Shown here piece by piece: positions 56,294 through 64,000 of a DNA stretch of 64,000 nt. A program made the position numbers and the translations under genes. The DNA is taken from positions 1 through 64,000 of the forward strand of contig NZ_MAHX01000020.1 of NCBI RefSeq assembly GCF_002023715.1, read 5' to 3'. The notes beneath the pieces were generated by a model. The model was not told the DNA's origin and ran no database searches. It saw nothing but the letters and a program-made list of their open reading frames with translations. Every line of letters begins with the position of its first letter. Position 1 is the stretch's first letter. This stretch comes from Elizabethkingia occulta (lineage in GTDB: Bacteria > Bacteroidota > Bacteroidia > Flavobacteriales > Weeksellaceae).

Positions 56294-57133
56294 ATGAAGG
56301 AAGTAATTCTGAAAACCCGTGATGGCGTCAATATTATAGCTCATCTTTTTCAACCCGATACAAGTAATGGTAAATTATTACTAATTAATTCTGCAACAGG
56401 AGTAAAGCAGCAGGTTTATTTTGGTATTGCCCAATACTTTGCTGAGAATTCCTTTACTGTCATTACCTATGATTATCGGGGGATAGGACTCTCTAAACCT
56501 TCAGACATGCGTAACTTCAATTCCGATGCTATTTTATGGGGTAAAGAAGATTTTGGAGTTATTACTGCTTATATTAAAGAAAATTTTTCTGATTATCAGA
56601 AATATTGTTTGGGACATTCTGTAGGGGCTCTAATACTGGGTATGAATGCTGATTCGGAAATGTTTGAGAAATTTATTTTTGTTGGAACCCAGAATGCATA
56701 TGTTGGAAATCTTAAATGGAAGACCAGAATTGAGGCTTATCTGGGCTTTGGAGTTGTACAACCTTTAATCACAAGATTATTCGGCTATTTTCCGGCGCAA
56801 TGGTTTGGGTTGGGAGAAAGTCTGCCAAAAGGAAATGCTTTCGATTGGAGAAAATTAATTCTGAATAAAAAATCTACGAATAAACTTCTGGAGCGTACAG
56901 AAAGCTTTGCTGAAAATCTTAATCATAAGGTATTTGTAATTCGTGCTGAGGATGATGTATGGCTAACAGAAAAAGGAGTTAAGAGCCTGCTGAATGATAC
57001 TTATCCGAATATGAAACCTACGTACCGACTGATAAAGGTGTCGGAATCTGAAAAAGGAGAAATAGGACACATCAATTTTTTCCGCAGCTATAATCGGAAA
57101 TTGTGGAAAATTATCCTGAACGAAATAACATAA
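56294..57133 (+). CDS. Alpha/beta hydrolase
   Basis: A 279-residue hydrolase. The nucleophile elbow is GHSVG (about residue 109-113), preceded by YDYRGIGLS; an acid is likely in VIRAEDDVWL and a late His in GEIGHINFFR, giving a full catalytic triad. Family members act as esterases, lipases or thioesterases; no specific substrate can be named. No signal peptide. Followed by a 336-base spacer. Confidence 0.88.
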   Translation: MKEVILKTRDGVNIIAHLFQPDTSNGKLLLINSATGVKQQVYFGIAQYFAENSFTVITYDYRGIGLSKPSDMRNFNSDAILWGKEDFGVITAYIKENFSDYQKYCLGHSVGALILGMNADSEMFEKFIFVGTQNAYVGNLKWKTRIEAYLGFGVVQPLITRLFGYFPAQWFGLGESLPKGNAFDWRKLILNKKSTNKLLERTESFAENLNHKVFVIRAEDDVWLTEKGVKSLLNDTYPNMKPTYRLIKVSESEKGEIGHINFFRSYNRKLWKIILNEIT

Positions 57134-57469
57134 CCAGACAATTTTCGATCATTATATTCTGTTTTTTCAAGGCTACAATGTATATTTGTTGTGGTCTAAA
57201 TGGATTTTTAAATCTAATCTCAAACCGCTAGTAGCTGGTTCAATAAATACACTTAAGGTACCTATGATGGGTGTTCTAAGACATATATAGAGAGTTTACC
57301 TAAATTTAAAATCTTTGGTTTTTTAAATTTTTATGTTTTCTGAAGGGAACTGTTGTAATAAATAGCTTTTCGCTAAAGTGTTTAAAAAAAAGTATTGGGT
57401 TTTTAATCTGTTTTTAACAGTAAAATTTATATTTCCGGTAATTGATAATCAAACAATAAAATTTAATTC
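57134..57469. other. AT-rich spacer without identified features
   Basis: 336 bases between the alpha/beta hydrolase and the HD protein. I found no coding frame, strong hairpin or RNA family. TATATTTC at about 57427 is close to, but not a match for, the -7 consensus. Confidence 0.5.
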
Positions 57470-58117
57470 ATGAGCGATTTAATTTCTAAAACAATTGAAT
57501 TTGTAAAGAAAAAACTTGAAGGAGCAGAAGCTGGACATGACTGGTTTCATATTGAAAGAGTATGGAAACTTTCTCATAAGATTGCCGAGACAGAAAAATG
57601 TAATACGGAAGTTGTTGAGTTAGGAGCATTATTACACGATATCGCGGATCCTAAATTTCATAATGGTGATGAAAACATAGGCCCGGATACAGCAAAAGCA
57701 TTTTTAGAAAGTCAGAATGTAGACGAAGATACTATTCAGCAGGTAATCTTTATTATCAGAAATATATCATTTAAAAATAGAAATGAGGCGCCAAAAGAAA
57801 AGCCTATAGAATTACAGGTTGTTCAGGATGCAGATCGTCTGGATGCTATCGGGGCAATAGGAATTGCAAGGGTTTTCAATTTCGGCGGTTTTAAAAATAA
57901 TCCTATCCATATTCCCGGGGAAGAGCCAAGGCTTAATTTGTCAAAAGAAGAATACAAGAAATCTTCAGGTACTACCATAAATCATTTTTATGAAAAACTT
58001 CTATTGTTGGAAGGAATGATGAATACTGATACAGGAAAAAAAATGGCAGCAGTAAGACACCAGTATATGGAAAACTTTCTACAGCAATTTTATGACGAAT
58101 GGAATGCAGTAGTGTAG
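57470..58117 (+). CDS. HD domain phosphohydrolase
   Basis: A 215-residue metal-dependent hydrolase. Metal ligands are visible as H in GHDWFHIERVW, the HD pair in LLHDIADPKF, and Asp in VQDADRLDAIGAIG. This pattern fits the YedJ/YpgQ-type HD family acting on nucleotides or sugar phosphates; the substrate is unknown. It precedes a membrane protein gene by 37 bases. Confidence 0.9.
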   Translation: MSDLISKTIEFVKKKLEGAEAGHDWFHIERVWKLSHKIAETEKCNTEVVELGALLHDIADPKFHNGDENIGPDTAKAFLESQNVDEDTIQQVIFIIRNISFKNRNEAPKEKPIELQVVQDADRLDAIGAIGIARVFNFGGFKNNPIHIPGEEPRLNLSKEEYKKSSGTTINHFYEKLLLLEGMMNTDTGKKMAAVRHQYMENFLQQFYDEWNAVV

Positions 58118-58137
58118 AGCTATTCCACAGAAAATCT

Positions 58138-58145
58138 TATTTTTG
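58138..58145 (+). promoter_or_regulatory. -7 promoter element TATTTTTG, nearly leaderless
   Basis: Exact TAnnTTTG match only nine bases before the ATG at 58155, so the transcript would have almost no 5' untranslated region. Confidence 0.45.
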
Positions 58146-58154
58146 TTGAAAATT

Positions 58155-58763
58155 ATGATGTACGCTATTACCATAATACTCTTTATATTTCTTTGCCTTT
58201 CGTTATTGTTATCCACAATAAGAACGGGGAGATTGGCAATTTCTATAAAAATACTTCGCTGGGTTATTACTATCGGAGGTATTGCTTTCTTTAGCTGGTG
58301 GTTTTTCAAAAAAAGCTTTCCGAGGCTTACAGATAATTCATTGTCGGTGCAAATCATTAATAACTTGCAGCAGCCGATAGATTTTTATACAGTAAGAATA
58401 AATAAAAGCCCGGAAGCAGGAGATGTTGTCAATCATTTAGGCACTATAAGATCCGGATATTACAGGATAGAATATTTTAATGTGAAAAATTCCGATGAAT
58501 ATTGGTTAATGGGCTTTATTGGGAAGAAAAAGCTGGTATATTTTTCTCAACATGCTGTTGTAAACAAAAATGAAGATCAGCTGGTAGAAGTACGAAATTA
58601 CATTAATCAAAGTCAGCGCTTGTCAGATTTGGGTATCAAAAAAGTGAATGTTTATGTTAATGATACGGTTACAGAAGCTATCTGGATTACTTTAGATTTT
58701 CTTCTTATATTCCTTAATCTGGTACTGCTTCTTCGTAAGAGAACACTCAGAGTGGAACATTAA
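58155..58763 (+). CDS. Hypothetical membrane protein
   Basis: A 202-residue protein with three hydrophobic helices: two near the N-terminus (about 5-19 and 27-45) and one at the C-terminus (about 177-192), enclosing a soluble beta-rich segment (SVQIINNLQQPIDFYTVRIN, YWLMGFIGKKKLVYF) probably outside the membrane. I chose the ATG at 58155 over an in-frame TTG at 58143, since the latter overlaps the promoter. No family recognized. Confidence 0.72.
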   Translation: MMYAITIILFIFLCLSLLLSTIRTGRLAISIKILRWVITIGGIAFFSWWFFKKSFPRLTDNSLSVQIINNLQQPIDFYTVRINKSPEAGDVVNHLGTIRSGYYRIEYFNVKNSDEYWLMGFIGKKKLVYFSQHAVVNKNEDQLVEVRNYINQSQRLSDLGIKKVNVYVNDTVTEAIWITLDFLLIFLNLVLLLRKRTLRVEH

Positions 58764-58786
58764 TTATTTGGCTTACAGAACAATAT

Positions 58787-58812
58787 AAAACCCCTTTTTT
58801 AAGGGGTTTTTA
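58787..58812 (+). terminator. Rho-independent terminator
   Basis: Stem AAAACCCC / GGGGTTTT with loop TTTTTTAA and a following T run. Confidence 0.88.
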
Positions 58813-58844
58813 TTTTTTTTATAATAAAATGTTAAAAAAAGTTG

Positions 58845-58876
58845 TTGTAATGTTAAGAGAAATTAATATATATTTG
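58845..58876 (+). promoter_or_regulatory. Flavobacterial promoter TTG-N21-TATATTTG for the susC locus
   Basis: TTG at 58845-58847 and TATATTTG at 58869-58876 are 21 bases apart, within the flavobacterial consensus. The susC ATG follows 55 bases later. Confidence 0.8.
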
Positions 58877-58930
58877 ATATAGTCTTTTTTGGAGACAATT
58901 GAATGTAAGTTAAAGTAAAGAAGAATTAGT

Positions 58931-61753
58931 ATGAACAAAAAAGTGTTACAGGTTTCGTGCCTTGTAGCGGCCTTTTATTTTAGTGCCGACGTACATGCTC
59001 AAACCAAAAAAAGTGATACTGTGACCAAGGAAAAGGCTATTGAAGAGGTAGTTATGATTGGTTATGGTAGTCAGAAGAAGGAAAATGTTACCGGAAGTAT
59101 TGGCGTGGTTAGTGCCAAAGATCTTGCGGATAAACCTAATCCCAATCCAATTAGTTCCATTCAGGGAAAAGTTGCAGGGGTTCAGATTCAGAACTCTGGA
59201 GCTCCCGGAGGATCCCCCAGAGTAGATATTCGGGGAATTAGTTCCCTTTCCGGAAAGACAGTATTTATTGTTGATGGAATGATTACAGATGATATCTCTT
59301 TCCTTAATCCACAGGATGTAGAATCAATGAGTATTCTGAAAGATCCATCCAGCTTAGCGATTTTTGGAGCCCGAGCTAGTAATGGTGCGGTTATTATCAA
59401 AACTAAATCAGGAAAAAATAAAACGGTATTCAATTTTAGCTCTTATATAGGCGTTAAAACGGTAACCAATGTTCCTAAAATGGCTAATTCAGATCAGTAT
59501 GTAGAGCTTTATAATGAAAAGCTAAGAAATGAAGGAGTTACTGATCCTACCAAATTTATTTCAAGAGCAAATTATCCTGCAAATACCAATTGGTTTGATG
59601 AAGTACTGAAAACTGGATTTATCAGCTCGAATGATCTTTCTGCATCAGGGAATATAGGAAAAAAGCTTAATTATTTTGCTAGTATAGGCTATTTAGATGA
59701 TGGCGGAACTTTGGCAGCAGGAAGGGGAGTAAGCTCCGGAAATAATTTTAAAAGACTCAACACTAGGTTAAATCTTACTTATAAAATTAATGATAATATT
59801 TCCATAGGTAACAACTTTACTTGGTCACATATTAATACGAATAATGCTAATAATCCTTTATTAACAGCTTATTCAGCTCCTCCGGTTTATTATCCAATAA
59901 ATCCAGCGATTAATAACTATGACTATTTTTCACTTATTTCTGCGGCAAACCCAAGAGCTGTACTTGATTTATTCAGATCCAAAGATAAACAGGACAGAAT
60001 TTTAAATAATATTTGGGGAGAAGTCAAATTCTTAAAAGATTTTAGTTTTAAAGCTAGTTATACCATAGATAATACGAATCTGTATAAATATGAATATACA
60101 GCGATTAGTGATTATAATCCGAATAAACCAGCAATACCATCAAATCTTATAACGAGAGACACAAGAGGCCAGGATTATGTGTGGGATAATATTTTATCAT
60201 GGAAAAACAACTTTAATCAACATCATTTTGAAGTTTTAGGAGGTTTCTCACGTTCTCAACGCTATTACCGCGGAGTTTATACTAAAGTATTGAACGTTCC
60301 TTATACCGGAAGCGATAAAGATTTAGTAACGACTAATGGTACCGATTTGGTAACCTTTACCTCCAATAAAGAGGTTGGTATGGAGCCTTACAAAACTCGT
60401 ATAGAGTCTTTGTTTGGAAGATTAAACTATGATTATGCAGGTAAATATTTAGTGAATGCTTCTATCCGTAGAGATGGGGCAACAGGTTTCTCTTCCAATA
60501 ACAGATTTAAAACTTTCCCTGCGGTGAGTGTAGGATGGGTAATCAGTAAAGAAGGTTTTATGAGCAATCAGAACCTTTTTAACCTGTTGAAGTTAAGAGC
60601 CAGTTGGGGGAAATTGGGGAATCCAGATATAACAAGAGGATATGATAAACTTACAACTATCATTAACTCAGGAGCTTATTTTGGAGGTATAGGAAATCCT
60701 GCAGAAACAGTAACTAAAATTGTTAATCCTGATATAGACTGGGAAACGACAACAGGTCGTGATGTTGGGGTGGAAATGGCATTGCTGAATAATAAATTAA
60801 AAATTGAAGCAACGTATTTTGATAAGGATTCCAAAAATGTAGTATATGCTATCAACCAGCCTTCAATTTCAGGAGCAAGTAACTGGGCTGAGTACATAAC
60901 AAATGCTTATTCATTTAATAACAGAGGTTTTGAAGCATCTGTAAATTATGATACTAAAATCAGTGAAAATATCAGATTGGGTGTTTATGCTAATATTACA
61001 ACGATTAAAAATAAGATAACAAGTGTTTATCTGGATTCTTATAATGAACCAGGTGCACACTTATTTGGTAGTACTATTATAAGATTGCAAACAGGGCAGC
61101 CTGTAGGATCTTACTATGGTTATCAGGTAGCGGGAGTTTTCCAGAATCAGTCTGATATTAATGGGGCTCCACAGCAGACAAATGCTGCAGTCGGAGGATT
61201 CAGATTTGCAGACTTAGATGGTAATGGAGTTATTGATGCCAGAGATAAAACGTTCTTAGGAAGTCCGATTCCAAAATATACTTATGGTTTTGGATTTAAT
61301 CTTAGTGTGTACGATTTCGATTTTGCAATGGATTTCCAGGGGGTTCAGGGTAATAAGATTTATAATTATAACAGGGAACAGCGTTACGGAAACGAAAACT
61401 GGGATTTGGATTTCTACAAAAACAGATGGCAGGGGGCAGGAACTTCCAATTCTTATCCAATGACAACAAATAATCAGGCAATTATATTGCCAAGTAGTTT
61501 CTTTGTTGAAGATGGAAGTTTCTTCAGAATCAGAAATATTCAGTTAGGTTATACACTGCCTAAAGAGTTTACGAAGCAGTTATCTGTTCAGAAACTAAGA
61601 TTGTATTTCAGTGCACAAAACCCGTGGACAAGCTTCAAATACAATGGATTCTCTCCGGAGATTATGAACAGTGACAGAGTACAGATGGGTATTGATAATA
61701 ATATCTATCCGATTTCGGCGATTTATACTTTTGGTATGAACCTAACCTTTTAA
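58931..61753 (+). CDS. SusC/RagA family TonB-linked outer membrane receptor
   Basis: A 940-residue TonB-linked barrel. A signal peptide (about 1-23, ending DVHAQ) precedes the TonB-box-like IEEVVMIGYG and a plug with DIRGISSLSG and FIVDGMI; the C-terminus ends FGMNLTF. There is no carboxypeptidase-like N-terminal domain. The VTGSIGVVSAKDL stretch after the box is the form usual in glycan SusC proteins. SusD and a GH144-like enzyme follow, suggesting a beta-glucan substrate. A good promoter lies upstream. Confidence 0.94.
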   Translation: MNKKVLQVSCLVAAFYFSADVHAQTKKSDTVTKEKAIEEVVMIGYGSQKKENVTGSIGVVSAKDLADKPNPNPISSIQGKVAGVQIQNSGAPGGSPRVDIRGISSLSGKTVFIVDGMITDDISFLNPQDVESMSILKDPSSLAIFGARASNGAVIIKTKSGKNKTVFNFSSYIGVKTVTNVPKMANSDQYVELYNEKLRNEGVTDPTKFISRANYPANTNWFDEVLKTGFISSNDLSASGNIGKKLNYFASIGYLDDGGTLAAGRGVSSGNNFKRLNTRLNLTYKINDNISIGNNFTWSHINTNNANNPLLTAYSAPPVYYPINPAINNYDYFSLISAANPRAVLDLFRSKDKQDRILNNIWGEVKFLKDFSFKASYTIDNTNLYKYEYTAISDYNPNKPAIPSNLITRDTRGQDYVWDNILSWKNNFNQHHFEVLGGFSRSQRYYRGVYTKVLNVPYTGSDKDLVTTNGTDLVTFTSNKEVGMEPYKTRIESLFGRLNYDYAGKYLVNASIRRDGATGFSSNNRFKTFPAVSVGWVISKEGFMSNQNLFNLLKLRASWGKLGNPDITRGYDKLTTIINSGAYFGGIGNPAETVTKIVNPDIDWETTTGRDVGVEMALLNNKLKIEATYFDKDSKNVVYAINQPSISGASNWAEYITNAYSFNNRGFEASVNYDTKISENIRLGVYANITTIKNKITSVYLDSYNEPGAHLFGSTIIRLQTGQPVGSYYGYQVAGVFQNQSDINGAPQQTNAAVGGFRFADLDGNGVIDARDKTFLGSPIPKYTYGFGFNLSVYDFDFAMDFQGVQGNKIYNYNREQRYGNENWDLDFYKNRWQGAGTSNSYPMTTNNQAIILPSSFFVEDGSFFRIRNIQLGYTLPKEFTKQLSVQKLRLYFSAQNPWTSFKYNGFSPEIMNSDRVQMGIDNNIYPISAIYTFGMNLTF

Positions 61754-61762
61754 TTAAAGATC

Positions 61763-63184
61763 ATGAAAAAAATATTTTTGTCAATAGCGGTTGTTTCGTT
61801 TCTCGCAGGATGTAAGAACGACAGCTTTTTAGATATACCAGTTGAAGGACAGACTGAAGAATCTGCCTTCTTCAAAACACAGGATGACGCATTGAAGGCA
61901 ACCAATGCTATCTATAGCTTTTTAAGAGGTTGGGAAAACTCAGCCTTTCCTTACCAGTTTATATTTGGAGTGCCAGCTGATGATGTAATCAAAGGATCTA
62001 ATCCCGGTGATGCTTCATTTATTAATGCATACGACCAATTTACCTATACAGCCAGTGATGGTGGGGTAGAAGGCTACTGGACAGGTCAGTGGCAGGCAGT
62101 TTCACGTTCTAATCAAGTTATTACAAGAGTTCCTGAAATTAATATGGATGCTGCGATGAAGGGAAGATTAATCGCTGAGGCTAAATTCCTTAGAGCTTAT
62201 TTCTACTTTAACTTGGTGAGAATTTATGGTGGAGTTCCTATTTTCGATGGTCTTCAGGAGAATTATAATAAACCAAGAAATACTCAGGATGAGGTTTATA
62301 ACTTCATTATATCGGATCTTTTAAGTGCTTCACAGGCACTTCCTGATAAGTATGGCGCTTCAGACTTAGGAAGAGCCACAAAAGGAGCCGCTTTAGGCTT
62401 ATTATCAAAAGTTTATTTGTATAAAAAAGACTGGCAGAAAGCTTATGATACCTCAAATCAGGTAATGGCAATGGGATATTCTCTGGATCCGGATTTTAAC
62501 CATTTGTTCCGTGTGAAAGGAGAGTTTGGACCAGAATCAGTATTCGAAGTTGACTGTTCATGTAGTGCTCAGTATGGTGGAAGTCAGTACGCAGAAGTGC
62601 AAGGTGTAAGAAATCAGTTCGGCTGGGGATTCTTTACTCCGTCACAGGCTTTAGAAGATGCCTTTGAGCCAGGAGATATCAGAAAACAATTTACCATACT
62701 GAGAGAAGGGCAGACAACGCCGGAAGGAGATCTGATTAAGAAAGGAGATCCGCTTTCTGTAGATACATATAACTATAAGGCTTACGTTCCTAAAGCAGAC
62801 CAGAATCCAACATGTGGTCAGGGATCTGTACAAAATATCAGAGTATTGCGATTTGCTGAAATTCTTCTGATCAATGCAGAAGCGGCAAATGAATTAGGAA
62901 ATACTGGCGCGGCTCAGGCTTCTCTGAATAAAGTAAGAAACAGAGCAAAATTAGGAGATACAACGGCTTCATCTCAGGCAGGATTAAGAACCGCAATCTG
63001 GCATGAGCGTAGAGTTGAGCTGGCAATGGAAGGAGACCGCTTTGTAGATCTTGTAAGAACAGGTCAGGCGGCAACTGTTTTAGCTCCTTATGGATTTAAA
63101 GCAGGTAAAAACGAATTGTTCCCAATACCATTTAATGCGATTACACAAAGTCAGAATGTTCTGACTCAAAACCCGGGTTACTAA
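61763..63184 (+). CDS. SusD/RagB family lipoprotein
   Basis: A 473-residue surface glycan-binding lipoprotein. Lipobox ends at Cys17 (FLAGC), followed by KNDSFLDIPVEGQ, the classic SusD start. TPR-like helices (ATKGAALGLLSKVYLYKKDWQ) and the C-terminal RagB part (WHERRVELAMEGDRFVDLVRTGQA) are present. It differs from the two SusD_2-type proteins near the window start. Its stop overlaps the start of the next gene by one base. Confidence 0.95.
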   Translation: MKKIFLSIAVVSFLAGCKNDSFLDIPVEGQTEESAFFKTQDDALKATNAIYSFLRGWENSAFPYQFIFGVPADDVIKGSNPGDASFINAYDQFTYTASDGGVEGYWTGQWQAVSRSNQVITRVPEINMDAAMKGRLIAEAKFLRAYFYFNLVRIYGGVPIFDGLQENYNKPRNTQDEVYNFIISDLLSASQALPDKYGASDLGRATKGAALGLLSKVYLYKKDWQKAYDTSNQVMAMGYSLDPDFNHLFRVKGEFGPESVFEVDCSCSAQYGGSQYAEVQGVRNQFGWGFFTPSQALEDAFEPGDIRKQFTILREGQTTPEGDLIKKGDPLSVDTYNYKAYVPKADQNPTCGQGSVQNIRVLRFAEILLINAEAANELGNTGAAQASLNKVRNRAKLGDTTASSQAGLRTAIWHERRVELAMEGDRFVDLVRTGQAATVLAPYGFKAGKNELFPIPFNAITQSQNVLTQNPGY

Positions 63185-64000
63185 TGATGTTTAAAAACAT
63201 ATTAATATTCACTTTGGCTATTGCAGGGGTTACCTGCAGTAGCCAAAGTCCTGTTAGGGAGAATAAGAAATCTGACGCTAAAAAGCTAACGGATGATCAG
63301 CTACTGGATAAAGTCCAGCGACAGACTTTCCGGTATTTCTGGGATTTTTCTGAACCACATTCAGGAATGGCAAGGGAGCGCTATCACCCTGATGGTAATT
63401 ATCCGGATCGTGATGCTCATATTGTTACTACCGGAGGTTCAGGATTTGGGTTAATGTCTATTGTTTCTGCTACAAACAGAGGTTATATTAAGAGAAAAGA
63501 GGCTGTAGAACGTCTAAATAAAATAGCAGATTTTCTAGCAAAAGCAGACAGATTTCATGGAGCCTGGTCTCATTGGATAGATGGTGAAACAGGAAAAGTA
63601 AAGCCATTCGGAACTAAAGATAATGGTGGAGATCTTGTAGAGACTTCGTTTCTGGCACAAGGTTTCCTTGTTGTGCGGGAGTATTTTAAAAATGGAACGG
63701 CAGAAGAAAAAGCCCTGGCTGGAAAGTATGACAAATTGTGGAGGGGTATAGAATGGAATTGGTACACTAAGGGTGGTGAAGATGCTCTTTACTGGCACTG
63801 GTCTCCAAATTATGCATGGGATATGAACTTCAAGCTGGAAGGCTATAACGAGTGCTTGATTACGTATGTAATGGCTGCTTCATCTCCTACCCATACTATA
63901 AGCAGAGATGCATATGATAAAGGTTGGGCTCGTAGTGGTAAGATTATTTCAGATAAGGTAGCTTATGGTTTTCCGTTGATATTAAAACATAACGGAGCGG
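63184..64000 (+). CDS. Glucoamylase-like (GH144 type) lipoprotein, partial
   Basis: The frame begins at ATG 63184, sharing one base with the susD stop, and is open to the window edge (272 codons). An export signal ends near Cys18 (GVTC; a weak lipobox). The sequence QRQTFRYFWDFSEPHSGMARER, VTTGGSGFGLMS, and HWSPNYAWDMNFKLEGYNECLITYVMA matches the Glycoamylase (PF10091) domain, which includes GH144 endo-beta-1,2-glucanases. Placement directly after SusC and SusD fits a utilization locus for beta-1,2-glucan. The C-terminus is missing. Confidence 0.9.
   Translation, partial: MMFKNILIFTLAIAGVTCSSQSPVRENKKSDAKKLTDDQLLDKVQRQTFRYFWDFSEPHSGMARERYHPDGNYPDRDAHIVTTGGSGFGLMSIVSATNRGYIKRKEAVERLNKIADFLAKADRFHGAWSHWIDGETGKVKPFGTKDNGGDLVETSFLAQGFLVVREYFKNGTAEEKALAGKYDKLWRGIEWNWYTKGGEDALYWHWSPNYAWDMNFKLEGYNECLITYVMAASSPTHTISRDAYDKGWARSGKIISDKVAYGFPLILKHNGA

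Overview
The window looks like chromosome from a flavobacterium (Bacteroidota), most probably the Weeksellaceae (Elizabethkingia/Chryseobacterium type). The DNA is AT-rich. There are three SusC/SusD outer-membrane pairs. Promoters carry the Bacteroidota -7 element TAnnTTTG rather than a sigma-70 -10 box, start codons have little Shine-Dalgarno sequence in front of them, and family members such as DUF3822, the GIN-domain lipoprotein and the kinase-less PASTA protein are typical of this phylum. The genus is an inference from gene content; no 16S rRNA gene is present.

Layout. 1-442: AT-rich leader with a degenerate GGTTATAA-type repeat. 443-10174: two SusC/SusD pairs that converge on one shared terminator, with no glycan enzyme beside them. 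10613-14275: an orphan lipoprotein, an M3 peptidase and a GIN-domain lipoprotein. 14272-18530: a minus-strand block with a KefC-like antiporter plus KefF-like oxidoreductase, then LemA and two TPM-domain proteins. 18611-28119: mostly housekeeping genes (folate, CoA, D-Ala-D-Ala, PASTA/RluD, HemW, MurI) with an orphan GH29 fucosidase. 28315-29254: an MdaB/YgiN quinone-cycle pair. 30120-36858: a patatin/barrel protein, RsmD, an HxlR regulator beside a frameshifted oxidoreductase, Smr, a phosphoesterase and TruA. 36871-40813: ABC exporter, GreA-like protein, rpsP-rimM. 40814-41593: a non-coding stretch rich in small hairpins. 41594-48131: regulator, CDP-alcohol transferase, AsnS, sigma-54, and an ECF sigma factor with a membrane partner. 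48318-48623: RNase P RNA. 48627-54111: PPK2, YcaQ-like protein, DUF1573 and ValS. 54154-54573: a decayed GIY-YIG gene flanked by inverted repeats. 54642-58763: DUF4241, sugar kinase, hydrolase and HD protein. 58931-64000: start of a polysaccharide utilization locus (SusC, SusD and a GH144-type glucoamylase-like enzyme cut by the window edge), likely for beta-1,2-glucan.

How the genes fit together. Most of the window is ordinary core chromosome in short operons. The accessory signals are the SusC/D pairs, the GIY-YIG remnant with its repeats, the hairpin-rich spacer and the frameshifted oxidoreductase. Three flavodoxin-fold quinone or NAD(P)H oxidoreductases (one broken) lie within about 19 kb, suggesting attention to electrophile and quinone stress. 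I saw no tRNA, CRISPR array, intact insertion sequence or prophage gene.
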